64,000 bases of DNA, from the NCBI GenBank assembly GCA_963723165.1, contig CAVRPP010000003.1, positions 434,001-498,000 of the forward strand, given 5' to 3'. This document shows, piece by piece, positions 49,891 to 58,431 of the stretch. The stretch is from UBA4744 sp963723165. GTDB lineage: Bacteria; Actinomycetota; Acidimicrobiia; Spongiisociales; UBA4744. A program made the translations under genes and the position numbers. A model generated the notes under the pieces. It was not told the origin of the DNA and made no database searches. It saw only the letters and a program-made list of their open reading frames with translations. How positions within the stretch are numbered: the first letter of the stretch is position 1; each line of letters begins with the position of its first letter.

Positions 49891-50036
49891 GGTGTGGCTT
49901 CTGTCTCCGGGGTTACCCCCGGGGTTTGCTCCACACCGTTACGACCGTGGTAGCCGAGAGGGCATCCGCCGAAACTCGATACTCCCTCTTCCTCGTCACC
50001 CTCACCGCGATAATCCTGCGGCGGGGGCCGGGCGCT
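49891..50036 (-). ncRNA. glmS ribozyme (GlcN6P-activated self-cleaving riboswitch)
   Basis: Read on the minus strand, the 321-nt gap before glmS contains every conserved part of the glmS ribozyme, in order. The cleavage site A/GCGCC is at 50036/50035; a P1 stem of about 10 bp closes with GCGGTGAGGG; then TGACGAGG, AGAGGG (P2.1 arm), TATCGAG, TTTCGGCGGATG, CCCTCT (partner arm), CGGCT, GTAACGGTGTGG (P4 arm), GCAAACC, CCGGGG-GTAA-CCCCGG (P4.1 with a GNRA loop), GAGACAGAAG and CCACACC (P4 partner). This matches the Bacillus subtilis glmS ribozyme in core and in stem covariation. It lies directly upstream of glmS. Confidence 0.95.
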
Positions 50037-50040
50037 TCAT

Positions 50041-50144
50041 GTTGTGTCCGTTCCCGGTCACTTTGTCTGCAGTGAGACTAGCGGCCCTTTCGAGCCATTC
50101 CTATGGGCAAAGCTGCTCGGTGGGTACGGGAGCGTCGAGTCGGG
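50041..50144. other. glmS upstream region between ribozyme and glmM
   Basis: 104 bp between the ribozyme and the glmM stop, no gene. On the minus strand TAGTCT is a possible -10 for the glmS transcript, but no -35 fits well. Confidence 0.35.
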
Positions 50145-51494
50145 TTAGGAGTCGACCGCTGCGCCGAGTTGACTACGGCTGATCTCGACCAGTTCGTCGG
50201 CGATCGCAGCAGCTTCGGTCCCTGAGGCTGCCTCGACCATCACCCGGACCAGGGGTTCGGTGCCGGATGCCCGGACCAGAATGCGTCCATCGTCTTTCAA
50301 GCGAGCTTCGGCGTCTCGCACTGCCGCCCACAGCAAGTCGGCATCAGCGAGCTTGTGTTTGTCGGCCACATGCACATTGCGCAACACCTGCGGATACTCG
50401 GTGATGGTGTCCTTCCGCAACTCGCGGAGCTCCTGGCCGGTCGATGCCATCACCTCGAGCAACCGGATCGCCGTCAGGAGCCCGTCCCCCGTGCTCGCAC
50501 GATCGGCCAGGATGACGTGGCCGGACTGTTCGCCTCCCAGAACCGCAGAGTGCTCACGCATAGCCTCGAGGACGTACCGGTCCCCTACCTGGGTCTCGAT
50601 AACGTCGATCTCGAGTCGTTCCATGGCCCGCCGGAAACCCAGGTTGGCCATCACCGTGGACACCACGATGTTGTTCTTCAACCGGCCCGCCTCTTTCATG
50701 TGGCGGGCGATGACGGCCATGATGACGTCACCGTTGGCAACGGCTCCGTCCTCGTCAACTGCGATCAGCCGGTCAGCGTCTCCGTCGAAAGCAAACCCGA
50801 CACGCCCCTGGGCCCGCTCGGAGAGATACCGGGGATGGGTCGCTCCGCAGCCTGAATTGATATTCGTTCCATCCGGCTCAGCCGCAAAGACCTCCACTTC
50901 GGCCTTGAGCTGGCGAAAGAGCTCGGGTGCCGTGCGAAAGGCGGACCCGTTGGCGCAATCCAAGACGATGGAGATCCCCCTGAGGGTGTACGGCATCGAC
51001 TCGCGAAGGTGTGCCAGATAACGAACGTCCGCTTCCGCCATCCGGAAGGTCGTGCCGATTCCGTCATCGATGGCGACCTTCCAGGGCGCTCCGCGCCGGA
51101 TACGCTGCTCGATGCGGTCTTCCTCTTCGTCAGAGAGTTTGGCGCCATTCCGTCCGAGCAGCTTGATGCCGTTGTCCGGCGCCGGGTTGTGCGAAGCCGA
51201 AACCACGACCCCCATGGCCGAGCGGGTATCAGAGGTTAGGAAGGCAATACCGCCGGACGGCAGCACGCCAACATCGATCGTATCGATGCCCACGGAATGG
51301 AAACCGGCATGGAGAGCGCTCGACAACATCTCGCCGGATCGACGGGTATCCCGACCGACCAGGACCTGACCACTGGGAATGAACTCGCCTGCTGCTCGCC
51401 CCACTGCCATGGCCAGGTCGGCAGTCAGTTCGACGTTGGCGCGGCCACGTATCCCGTCGGTTCCGAAGAGCCTGCGGCCTTCTCCCGGAATCAT
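50145..51494 (-). CDS. glmM: phosphoglucosamine mutase
   Basis: 449 aa. Converts GlcN-6-P to GlcN-1-P, the step after GlmS. The N-terminus RRLFGTDGIRGRANVELTAD is typical; the active-site phosphoserine lies in VVVSASHNPAPDNGIKLLG (about 98-116); the Mg loop is FDGDADRLIAVDE; RASGTEPLVRVMVEA binds phosphate near the C-terminus. It follows rpsI by 3 nt, so it is probably co-transcribed with rplM-rpsI. Confidence 0.97.
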   Translation of the reverse strand: MIPGEGRRLFGTDGIRGRANVELTADLAMAVGRAAGEFIPSGQVLVGRDTRRSGEMLSSALHAGFHSVGIDTIDVGVLPSGGIAFLTSDTRSAMGVVVSASHNPAPDNGIKLLGRNGAKLSDEEEDRIEQRIRRGAPWKVAIDDGIGTTFRMAEADVRYLAHLRESMPYTLRGISIVLDCANGSAFRTAPELFRQLKAEVEVFAAEPDGTNINSGCGATHPRYLSERAQGRVGFAFDGDADRLIAVDEDGAVANGDVIMAVIARHMKEAGRLKNNIVVSTVMANLGFRRAMERLEIDVIETQVGDRYVLEAMREHSAVLGGEQSGHVILADRASTGDGLLTAIRLLEVMASTGQELRELRKDTITEYPQVLRNVHVADKHKLADADLLWAAVRDAEARLKDDGRILVRASGTEPLVRVMVEAASGTEAAAIADELVEISRSQLGAAVDS

Positions 51495-51497
51495 GCC

Positions 51498-51890
51498 TCA
51501 GCGCTTGGTGTACTGCGGCGCCCGGCGAGCCTTGCGGAGACCGTACTTCTTGCGCTCAACGCGCCGTGCGTCACGCCGCAAGAAACCGGATCGCTTGAGA
51601 AGGGGGCGAAGGTCGGGGTCGATGGTCAACAACGCCCTGGCAATGCCGAGGCGCAATGCGTCCGACTGGCCGGTGGTACCGCCGCCATGGAGGGTGGCGT
51701 GCACGTCGAAGCGGCCCTCGAGAGACGCTGCCCGCAAGGGTTCGAGCGCCCGGATTCGCTGCGCCATGGCCGGGAAGTACTCGTCGAGAGCCTTACCGTT
51801 GAGAACGACGCTGCCGCTTCCGTCGTACAGGCGGACGCGGGCCACCGACTCTTTGCGGCGACCGGTTGCCTGAACGAGCGGAGCTGTCAT
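51498..51890 (-). CDS. rpsI: 30S ribosomal protein S9
   Basis: 130 aa. Small-subunit protein whose C-terminal tail reaches the P-site tRNA; the tail GLRKARRAPQYTKR ends in the expected Lys-Arg. TGRRKESVARVRLYDGSG (about 9-26) and GGGTTGQSDALRLGIARALL are the family core. Overlaps rplM by 4 nt. Confidence 0.98.
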   Translation of the reverse strand: MTAPLVQATGRRKESVARVRLYDGSGSVVLNGKALDEYFPAMAQRIRALEPLRAASLEGRFDVHATLHGGGTTGQSDALRLGIARALLTIDPDLRPLLKRSGFLRRDARRVERKKYGLRKARRAPQYTKR

Positions 51891-52348
51891 TGGGAATCCA
51901 CCTTTCGGATGTCGAATTCGAGGGGTTGGGGCGACTGGGCCCGGTGAGGATGCTCAGATCCGGCATGCACCTTGAGTTTGCGGATCATCTGGCGTCCTAA
52001 GCGATTCTTGGGGAGCATGCCGCGCACGGCACGCTCGATGATGGCCTCCGGCCGACGTTCCCGGAGCGATTCGAAGCTTTCGGCTCGCAGTCCACCCGGA
52101 TAGCCGGAGTGACGGTAATAGATCTTGCCCTGGCTCTTGTCAGATGTGACGGCAACCTTTTCGGCGTTGACCACGACCACAAAATCGCCGGTGTCGACGT
52201 GCGGTGCCATGATCGGCTTGTGCTTGCCTCTCAGTATTTGGGCAATCTCCGAAGCGAGTCGCCCGAGGGGAAGGCCGGTGGCGTCCACCACAAACCAGGC
52301 GCGCTCGATGTCATCCGCTTTGGGCGAAAATGTCTTTTGCAGCCGCAT
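51887..52348 (-). CDS. rplM: 50S ribosomal protein L13
   Basis: 153 aa, assembly-initiating large-subunit protein. Begins QKTFSPKADDIERAWFVVDA, has GRLASEIAQILRGKHKPIMA and the signature MLPKNRLGRQMIRKLKVHAG (about 113-132). ATG 52348 has GAGG 5-6 nt upstream. First gene of the rplM-rpsI-glmM unit, behind a promoter at 52395-52424. Confidence 0.98.
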   Translation of the reverse strand: MRLQKTFSPKADDIERAWFVVDATGLPLGRLASEIAQILRGKHKPIMAPHVDTGDFVVVVNAEKVAVTSDKSQGKIYYRHSGYPGGLRAESFESLRERRPEAIIERAVRGMLPKNRLGRQMIRKLKVHAGSEHPHRAQSPQPLEFDIRKVDSQ

Positions 52349-52394
52349 CTGAACCTCGCGAAGAAAGGAGCCCCGGGATGCCGGAGCGGCCCAT

Positions 52395-52424
52395 ATGGTA
52401 GGCGACCTGGTGGCCTATGGGCAA
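52395..52424 (-). promoter_or_regulatory. promoter of rplM-rpsI-glmM
   Basis: Minus strand: TTGCCC (52424-52419), 18 nt, TACCAT (52400-52395). The expected start near 52388 gives a leader of about 40 nt before rplM. Confidence 0.5.
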
Positions 52425-52540
52425 GTTGCGGGCGTCGTCGGCGTCGGTTGCCGTGTCTCACACGGCTCTCTCGGGCAAGGGGAGCTGATGGCGGGGATTG
52501 CCGATTGTGGGTGGAGTGTAATCTCGGTTGAGGAGGGTCG

Positions 52541-53329
52541 ATGAGTCACGGCAACGTGTACAGCAAGGCCGAGCTGTATGAGATCGCGTTTGACTTTCGG
52601 GATGTCTCCGTCGAGTGCGATGTGCTACTCGAGCTTGCTCGTAGGTACTCGGGACGTTCTGCTCGGGGTTTCATCGACCTGGCAGCGGGTCCAGCGGCGC
52701 ATGTGCGAGAGATGGCCAGACGCGGCTTGAGATCCGTGGCCGTAGACCTGACACCGGAGATGGTCGAGTTGGGTCGTCGCACGGCTCGGGAGGCTTTGCT
52801 CGACATCGAGTACATCGAGGCCGACATAGTCAATTTCGCTCTTAGGGAGCCAGTGGATTTGGCCACCATCCTCATGGATTCTCTTGGCGTCCTTCTGGAC
52901 AACGACGCCGTGCTCTCCCATTTGCATTGTGTCGCCGATGCGCTCGTTCCTGGAGGGATCTATGTTGTGGAGTTGGCGCATCCGCGAGACGCCTTTGGGG
53001 TGGGCCGGTCAACTGAAAACGATTGGGTGACCGAGCGCGACGGTGTGACTGTGCACATCGCTTGGGGCCTGGACGACGACCCGTTCGATCCAATCACCCA
53101 GATCACCGACGTAACTGTGACGATGGGATGGCAACAGGGATTGGACCGTGGTGAGATCACCGAGATCGCCCCCGATCGTCGGATCGTTCCGAATGAACTC
53201 CGGGCCCTTGTAGCCGCGTCGGGCCGTTTCGAGATTGTTGCGGAGTTGGGGGCATGGAACACTGACCTACCGGTCAACAACGAGAAAGAATCGTGGCGCT
53301 TCATCCCAATCTTGCGCCGACTCCCCTGA
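52541..53329 (+). CDS. SAM-dependent methyltransferase
   Basis: 262 aa class I methyltransferase. Motif I is GFIDLAAGPAAHVREMARRG (about 38-57), then VAVDLTPEMVELGRRTAREA, motif IV PVDLATILMDSLGVLL and post-motif LVPGGIYVVELAHP. The glycines of motif I are partly replaced (DLAAGPAAH), as in several small-molecule methyltransferases. Substrate unknown. ATG 52541 has GAGGAGGG 4-5 nt upstream; TAATCT at 52519-52524 may be its -10. Divergent from rplM. Confidence 0.88.
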   Translation: MSHGNVYSKAELYEIAFDFRDVSVECDVLLELARRYSGRSARGFIDLAAGPAAHVREMARRGLRSVAVDLTPEMVELGRRTAREALLDIEYIEADIVNFALREPVDLATILMDSLGVLLDNDAVLSHLHCVADALVPGGIYVVELAHPRDAFGVGRSTENDWVTERDGVTVHIAWGLDDDPFDPITQITDVTVTMGWQQGLDRGEITEIAPDRRIVPNELRALVAASGRFEIVAELGAWNTDLPVNNEKESWRFIPILRRLP

Positions 53330-53425
53330 CGTCGTCACACACCGCGACGGCACAGATCCAATCGCCCCGACCAGAACCACCTTCCGGACCCGCAACCAAT
53401 CGCTTGATCGGGAGCCGGTGGGTAT

Positions 53426-54112
53426 CTAGCCGAACAGACCAGGCAGCTCCGCAATGGACCTCAAGGACGGTTGATCGGGAGGTCCCAGAGCCAACGGGTC
53501 GATCAACACTGCCCCCGCCAGGCCAGCGGCGCCCGCTCCGCCGATGTCGTGGTGGAGAGAGTCGCCCACGTACCAGGTTGCACCGGCAGCCACGGCCAAA
53601 GTGTCGAGTGCCATACGAAAGATGCCAGGATCCGGTTTCGAAATACCCACGTTGGTTGAGTCGATCACCAATTCAAACAGGCCCCCGAACCCGGCTGCGT
53701 CAAGAGCATCGGCAACGGTCCCGTCTGAGTTTGAGACAACTGCCACCCGATAGCCCCTGGCCCTGAGCTTCATCACCGCATCGCGTGCTCCCGGGATGGC
53801 GCGGTTCCACATGCCGGGGCCACCCGCAAACGCCTGCACCATGCCGGGTCGAGGCGGCAGACCGGCAAGAACGAAGAAATGCTCTAACCACCAGTGGAAA
53901 TCGATGGAGTGGCCGTCCGTCAAACGATGCGAGTAATCCGACATGGCCTGGTAATGAGCCTTGAAGAGACGGTCGGTGGTTACCACCGGCAGATCCCATC
54001 CCGAGATGAAGGCATTGAATAAATCGGGGTTGATGAGCACCAGCGTCCCTCCCGCATCAAACAGGACGAGTTCCGGCCTGGCACCTGACACCTCGAGCGC
54101 GGAGTCATTCAT
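53426..54112 (-). CDS. HAD family hydrolase
   Basis: 228 aa HAD-IA phosphatase-like enzyme. Motif I is LVLFDAGGTLVLINPD (nucleophile D plus an A in place of the second D, DAGGT), motif II VAVVSNSDGT, motif III Lys in GISKPDPGIF, and motif IV WYVGDSLHHDIGGAGAAG. The DAGGT form resembles phosphatases with altered acid/base residue or dehalogenase-like members. ATG 54112 overlaps the truA stop by 8 nt; a TTG at 54118 is an alternative. Confidence 0.9.
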   Translation of the reverse strand: MNDSALEVSGARPELVLFDAGGTLVLINPDLFNAFISGWDLPVVTTDRLFKAHYQAMSDYSHRLTDGHSIDFHWWLEHFFVLAGLPPRPGMVQAFAGGPGMWNRAIPGARDAVMKLRARGYRVAVVSNSDGTVADALDAAGFGGLFELVIDSTNVGISKPDPGIFRMALDTLAVAAGATWYVGDSLHHDIGGAGAAGLAGAVLIDPLALGPPDQPSLRSIAELPGLFG

Positions 54113-54842
54113 ATGCAACGGACCACAGTGTCAGGCCTCGCGGCGGGGCCGCACCGCACGATGCGTTTCGGTCCAGCGCCGCCATGATTTCCGGAATGGC
54201 GTCGGGTTCAAGCTTGCCGCGTCCCGCATCCACACAAGCCGCCACCAATGAACGGACCATGTGGCGGCAGAAAGAAGATGCGGTGATCTCGAAGACCAGA
54301 TGACCGGCTTCTGGTTCTCTCGCCCAGTCCAACTTCAGCACGCTTCGCTCCGTCGAGCGCCCGTCGGCCCTGCGGCAGAAAGAGGCAAAATCGTGCGTGC
54401 CAACGAAGTGCCGGGCGGCCAGATTCATGTGATCGAGGTCGAGCGGGTACCCCACGTGCCAGACCGTGTGGCGAATGAGCGGATCCAACAACGGATCGTT
54501 GGCGATCCGGTACCGGTAGGTGCGCGAACGGGCCGAGAACCTGGCGTTGAATTCATCGGAGACGACCCGGCAGGACCGGATGACGATCTCTTCCCGCACC
54601 ATCTTGTTGAGCGAGCGAGCAGTCTGTTTCTCGTCCAATTCCTTGTCGCCGACGAAACTGACCACCTGACCGCGGGCATGGACGCCGGCGTCGGTTCTAC
54701 CGGCGACGGTCGTCTGGACCGGTCCGGTTATGCGGAAGAGGGCATCCTCCAGAACCGCTTGCACCGTTCGCAGCCCTTTCTGAGTCGCGTAGCCGTGGAA
54801 TCCCGAACCGTCGTAGCCCAGATCGAGCCGGTACGTAGGCAT
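54105..54842 (-). CDS. truA: tRNA pseudouridine(38-40) synthase
   Basis: 245 aa. Makes pseudouridine at tRNA positions 38-40. The catalytic Asp lies in VAGRTDAGVHARGQVVSF (about 45-62); YRYRIANDPLLDPLIRHTVW and FCRHMVRSLVAACVDAGRGK are family motifs. Begins YRLDLGYDGSGFHGYATQKG. Follows the Yip1-like gene by 4 nt and lies downstream of the rplQ group, as is usual. Confidence 0.97.
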   Translation of the reverse strand: MPTYRLDLGYDGSGFHGYATQKGLRTVQAVLEDALFRITGPVQTTVAGRTDAGVHARGQVVSFVGDKELDEKQTARSLNKMVREEIVIRSCRVVSDEFNARFSARSRTYRYRIANDPLLDPLIRHTVWHVGYPLDLDHMNLAARHFVGTHDFASFCRRADGRSTERSVLKLDWAREPEAGHLVFEITASSFCRHMVRSLVAACVDAGRGKLEPDAIPEIMAALDRNASCGAAPPRGLTLWSVAYE

Positions 54843-54846
54843 GGGA

Positions 54847-55383
54847 TCAGAAGAAACGGAAGATCTGGGCCAGATCGCCGCCGATTCCGATCAACTGCAG
54901 TACCCACCAGATAGCGATGGCCATCAGCGCGGCGAGGGCCGACTGGCGAAGGTCGAGATCAAACATCGCCTGGGCGGCAACGGCCAGGGTTGCCCCGAAC
55001 CAAACCAGAACGACAACGATGACGAGCTGCGCAACCCCCGACGGTACGTAGAAAGCGGCGACCAGAAGCAGGAGCGGCGTGTGCGAGAACCCGGTCAGCC
55101 GCACTGAGGTGGCGCCCGCCCCGTGGCCGTCGAAGAGCTTGGTGGCTGCCAGCCACAATCCTCCCGCCACCACGAGCCACCCGACCAGCCCGCCGAGCAT
55201 GAACCACAACAGGCGAATGAGATCGAAGCGAACAGAAGTGCCGGTGACGATCCCGAGGTAGATGGCCCCGTAGACCAGCGCCACAGCGAGGACCGCGTTG
55301 CCGGTGGCATAGCTGTCGAAGAACACCTCGGTGTAAAGCTTCTTGTCGAGCCGGGCGGCCCGCACCATCTGGCTAAAGAGCAT
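54847..55383 (-). CDS. Yip1-like membrane protein
   Basis: 178 aa with five hydrophobic helices (about 30-48, 58-80, 97-120, 122-142, 150-170). The N-terminus MLFSQMVRAARLDKKLYTEV and the helix arrangement are those of Yip1-domain proteins, of unknown bacterial function. ATG 55383 is preferred; upstream extension reads through heptamer repeats. Located between truA and a NUDIX gene on the same strand. Confidence 0.8.
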   Translation of the reverse strand: MLFSQMVRAARLDKKLYTEVFFDSYATGNAVLAVALVYGAIYLGIVTGTSVRFDLIRLLWFMLGGLVGWLVVAGGLWLAATKLFDGHGAGATSVRLTGFSHTPLLLLVAAFYVPSGVAQLVIVVVLVWFGATLAVAAQAMFDLDLRQSALAALMAIAIWWVLQLIGIGGDLAQIFRFF

Positions 55384-55401
55384 GAGGCGAGGGTAGCAAC
55401 C

Positions 55402-55429
55402 GGTAGCCGGCAACCAGCAACCAGCCACA
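55402..55429. repeat. heptamer tandem array (4 units)
   Basis: Units GGTAGCC, GGCAACC, AGCAACC, AGCCACA in phase, between the Yip1-like and NUDIX genes. Confidence 0.6.
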
Positions 55430-55435
55430 TGGAAG

Positions 55436-55987
55436 CTACGTACTCGCCACCAGCAACTTCGCCGCCGGTCGGGACAAGCTCAGACGATCCTCCCAGGCAG
55501 CTACTTCCGTCAACCGGAACCACCCGACCTCTGTCGCTCCGTCACCGGCGGCCACTCCCGACGACCCGGCCAGATAACCGAACCGCACGTCGAGGTGATC
55601 GTGGGCGGGTTCGTCGCCTCTTTCCGGAAAGCGGTGAATGTCCAGATCGAGAAGACCGAGCGGCTCCAGATCCTCCACACCGGTTTCTTCTGCCACTTCC
55701 CGCCGTGCTGCGGCCTCCACATCGGCGTCTTCGGTCTCGACATGTCCTCCCGGCTGCAGCCATTTTCCAAGCTTCGCATGATGCACCAACAGCAGCGCCA
55801 TTCGATCGGGCGAAAGGACGAATCCGCTGGCGGTGAAGTGCCCGGGGTCGAAATGGGACCGGGAGAGCGATTGCCCTAGAGCATCGAGCAGGGCCAGCAT
55901 GGCATCGAGATAGCCGGCCTCGCGATCGTCAAAGGGTTGGTGGGCAACGAGGAGCGATCGAAGCGAAGCAAGACGTAAATCAGTCAT
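55436..55987 (-). CDS. NUDIX hydrolase
   Basis: 183 aa. NUDIX box: GGHVETEDADVEAAARREVA, then EETGV (about 79-103). The N-terminal part is helical. Substrate unknown; similar enzymes are often annotated as generic NUDIX proteins. GGAGGGGG lies about 10 nt before ATG 55987. It precedes the Yip1-like gene by 52 nt, across the heptamer array. Confidence 0.88.
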   Translation of the reverse strand: MTDLRLASLRSLLVAHQPFDDREAGYLDAMLALLDALGQSLSRSHFDPGHFTASGFVLSPDRMALLLVHHAKLGKWLQPGGHVETEDADVEAAARREVAEETGVEDLEPLGLLDLDIHRFPERGDEPAHDHLDVRFGYLAGSSGVAAGDGATEVGWFRLTEVAAWEDRLSLSRPAAKLLVAST

Positions 55988-55995
55988 CAGTGAGT

Positions 55996-56032
55996 GCCCC
56001 CTCCGACCTCGCTTCGCTCGGCCACCTCCCCC
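55996..56032. repeat. dispersed hairpin-containing intergenic repeat, copy B
   Basis: Shares GCCCCCTCCGACC and TCGGCCACCTCCCCC with the element at 834-876, but the hairpin core between them differs (CTCGCTTCGC). Lies between rplQ and the NUDIX gene. Confidence 0.5.
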
Positions 56033-56064
56033 GGCTCACGCCTGGAGAGGACGCCACTACCGCC

Positions 56065-56092
56065 AGGTACGGGATACGAAGTACGAACTCGC
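56065..56092. repeat. heptamer tandem array (4 units)
   Basis: Units AGGTACG, GGATACG, AAGTACG, AACTCGC, ending 1 bp before the rplQ stop codon. Confidence 0.6.
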
Positions 56093-56093
56093 C

Positions 56094-56444
56094 CTAGACG
56101 AGTTCGATAATCGCCATTTCGGCGTTGTCACCGCGACGGGGACCAACGCGAACGATCCGGGTATACCCGCCCGGCCGTTCGGTGTAACGGGGGGCGATGT
56201 CATCGAAGAGCTTGGTTACGATCTCCGTATCCTCGATGACCTTCAGGATCTCGCGACGTGAGTGCAGGTCGCCTTTGCGCGCCTTCGTGATCAACTTCTC
56301 GGCCAGCGGACGCACCGACTTGGCACGGGTGACGGTCGTCGTCACCTTCTCTTCCCAGAAGAGCGAACCGGCCAGGTTCGCCATCATGGCTTTCTCGTGG
56401 GACGGGCTGCCGCCCAGACGAGCGCCTTTGCGAGGACGGGGCAT
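56094..56444 (-). CDS. rplQ: 50S ribosomal protein L17
   Basis: 116 aa. Begins PRPRKGARLGGSPSHEKAMM (family RKLGR-S-HR-AML, slightly changed), then NLAGSLFWEEKVTTTVTRAK and GGYTRIVRVGPRRGDNAEMA. The ATG overlaps the rpoA stop by one base (TAATG), the standard rpoA-rplQ coupling. Confidence 0.97.
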   Translation of the reverse strand: MPRPRKGARLGGSPSHEKAMMANLAGSLFWEEKVTTTVTRAKSVRPLAEKLITKARKGDLHSRREILKVIEDTEIVTKLFDDIAPRYTERPGGYTRIVRVGPRRGDNAEMAIIELV

Positions 56445-57391
56445 TACTCGGGCTCCTCGTCCTGCACGGCGTGAAGGCTCAATCCCAGCTCGTCGAGCTT
56501 GGCTGTGACCTCTTCGAGACTCTTCTGACCGAAGTTGGTGATATTGAGCAGATCATCCGGGCTCTTGACGACCAACTCGCCGACGGTCTTGATCTGCGCA
56601 CGACGCAAACAGTTCCGTGGCCGCTCGGACAAGTCCAGCGCTTCGATGGGCAGGTCGAGGTCGGGCGAGGACGATTCGGCGACGGCCACGTCACCGAGTT
56701 CCAGACCAACACCCTCGCCCATATCGGCGAAGAGACCAAGAAGCTCCCGCAGCGTCTTGCCGGCCGACGAGACCGCTTCGGCGGGGTCGATCGCACCGTT
56801 GGTGTCGACGTCGAGCACCAGGCGATCGAAGTTGGTCATCTGTCCTACCTGGGTGCTTTCCACCCGATAGGCGACCTTGCGGACCGGCGAGAAGATCGAA
56901 TCGATCGGAAGCACGCCGATCACGTCTCCGCCTTTGTTCTTTTCCGCGGTCCGATAGCCGACGCCCCGTTCAACGGTGAGTTCGACTTCGAGTTGGCCAC
57001 CCGCCGACAACGTCGCCAGGTGCAATCCGGGGTTGACGATCTCGACGCCGGCCGGTGTCTTGATATCGCCGGCCTTGACTTCGCCGGACCCCTTGGCGGA
57101 CAGATACAGCGTCTGAGGCTCGAATTCCTCGGTGGTCACAACAACTTGCTTCATATTGAGGATGATGTCGACGACATCCTCAACTACTCCATCGATGGTC
57201 GTGAACTCGTGTTGCACACCTTCGATCTGGAGTGATGTCACAGCCGCGCCCGGAATCCGGGACAGCAGCGTGCGACGCAACGTATTGCCGAGGGTATAGC
57301 CGAAACCAGGTTCGAGCGGTTCAACAATGAACCTCGAACGATTCTCGGCAACGGGCTGTTCTTCGATTTGCGGGCGTTGGACGATCAACAC
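56444..57391 (-). CDS. rpoA: RNA polymerase alpha subunit
   Basis: 315 aa. The N-terminal domain assembles the enzyme: GFGYTLGNTLRRTLLSRIPG (about 29-48) and DTNGAIDPAEAVSSAGKTL. The C-terminal domain (about 245-305) binds UP elements and activators: ALDLSERPRNCLRRAQIKTV and the helix-hairpin-helix DLLNITNFGQKSLEEVTAKL. Start GTG at 57391. Between rpsD and rplQ as usual. Confidence 0.98.
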   Translation of the reverse strand: MLIVQRPQIEEQPVAENRSRFIVEPLEPGFGYTLGNTLRRTLLSRIPGAAVTSLQIEGVQHEFTTIDGVVEDVVDIILNMKQVVVTTEEFEPQTLYLSAKGSGEVKAGDIKTPAGVEIVNPGLHLATLSAGGQLEVELTVERGVGYRTAEKNKGGDVIGVLPIDSIFSPVRKVAYRVESTQVGQMTNFDRLVLDVDTNGAIDPAEAVSSAGKTLRELLGLFADMGEGVGLELGDVAVAESSSPDLDLPIEALDLSERPRNCLRRAQIKTVGELVVKSPDDLLNITNFGQKSLEEVTAKLDELGLSLHAVQDEEPE

Positions 57392-57421
57392 TCTGGGTTT
57401 CCCCTTCTTCTTTTGTGGGAG

Positions 57422-58027
57422 CTACTTCGAGTAAAGCTCGACGATGAGCTGTTCTTGAACCGGTGTGTCGATCTGAGCTCGATCTGGCAACTCAAGTACG
57501 GCGATCCGGCGATCGTCGGTGTTGACATCGAGCCACTCGGGCAATGCATGATCGAGCGTGTCTATTGAATGCTGCACGATGATCAAATCGCGACTGCGCT
57601 CTTTGATAGTGATCACATCACCGCGCCGAACCTGATACGACGGAATATCGACCTTGTGGTCGTTGACCTCAAAATGACCGTGATTGACCAGCTGCCGGGC
57701 CTGGGGCCTGGTCTGGGCGAGACCAGAGCGATAGACCACATTGTCGAGCCGGCTCTCCAGAATACGCAGGAGGTTGTCGCCGGTGATTCCCACCTGGCGG
57801 GCGGCCTGTTTGTAATACCGGCGGAATTGCCGCTCCAGGACACCGTACATAGCGCGCAACTTCTGCTTCTCACGAAGCTGGATGAGGTAGTCGCTCTCCC
57901 GCACCCGGCCACGGCCGTGTTCGCCGGGAGGATAAGGCCGCTTGTCGGCTGCGCACTTCTTTGACTGGCAGAGAGGTGTACGCGCCCGGCGGCACTGCTT
58001 GTGTGTTGGTCCTGTGTACCGTGCCAT
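57422..58027 (-). CDS. rpsD: 30S ribosomal protein S4
   Basis: 201 aa. Primary 16S rRNA-binding protein. Begins ARYTGPTHKQCRRARTPLCQ with Cys12, Cys20 and Cys25, which may bind zinc. RQFRRYYKQAARQVGITGDN and the S4 RNA-binding domain (about 91-155, LDNVVYRSGLAQTRPQARQL) follow. Two nt after rpsK. Confidence 0.98.
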   Translation of the reverse strand: MARYTGPTHKQCRRARTPLCQSKKCAADKRPYPPGEHGRGRVRESDYLIQLREKQKLRAMYGVLERQFRRYYKQAARQVGITGDNLLRILESRLDNVVYRSGLAQTRPQARQLVNHGHFEVNDHKVDIPSYQVRRGDVITIKERSRDLIIVQHSIDTLDHALPEWLDVNTDDRRIAVLELPDRAQIDTPVQEQLIVELYSK

Positions 58028-58029
58028 TG

Positions 58030-58428
58030 CTAGCCCCTCCGGCGTTTCTTGAGGCGTACCCCGTTATGTGGAATGGGGGTGATGTCCCGGATACCCGAGA
58101 TCTCCATGCCCATGTTCTGCAGGGTACGAACCGCCGTCTCGCGACCACCTCCGTTGCCGGAGACAATCACGTCGAGTTTGCGGACTCCGTGTTCGCCCGC
58201 CCGGCGGGCGGCCTCCTCTGCCGCAACTTGCGCCGCGTAGGGCGTCGACTTGCGGGAACCCTTGAAACCGACCGATCCACCGGAGGTCCACACGATGGTG
58301 TTCCCACCGACGTCGGTGATATTGATGATGGTGTTGTTAAAGCTGGCCGTGATGTGCGCCTGCCCGTGTCCGATGTTTTTACGTTCACGGCGGCGGACCC
58401 GCTTCTGTTGCTGTTCTGCCAACTTCAA
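58030..58428 (-). CDS. rpsK: 30S ribosomal protein S11
   Basis: 132 aa. Begins with a basic tail (KRVRRRERKNIGHGQAHITA), then SFNNTIINITDVGGNTIVWT, GFKGSRKSTPYAAQVAAEEA and the C-terminal DITPIPHNGVRLKKRRRG. Lines the mRNA exit of the small subunit. Confidence 0.98.
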   Translation of the reverse strand: MKLAEQQQKRVRRRERKNIGHGQAHITASFNNTIINITDVGGNTIVWTSGGSVGFKGSRKSTPYAAQVAAEEAARRAGEHGVRKLDVIVSGNGGGRETAVRTLQNMGMEISGIRDITPIPHNGVRLKKRRRG

Positions 58429-58431
58429 CCC

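Noticed and set aside
52349..52394. Ribosomal protein leader motif upstream of rplM
   Set aside because: The leader is only about 40 nt and shows no stable structure.
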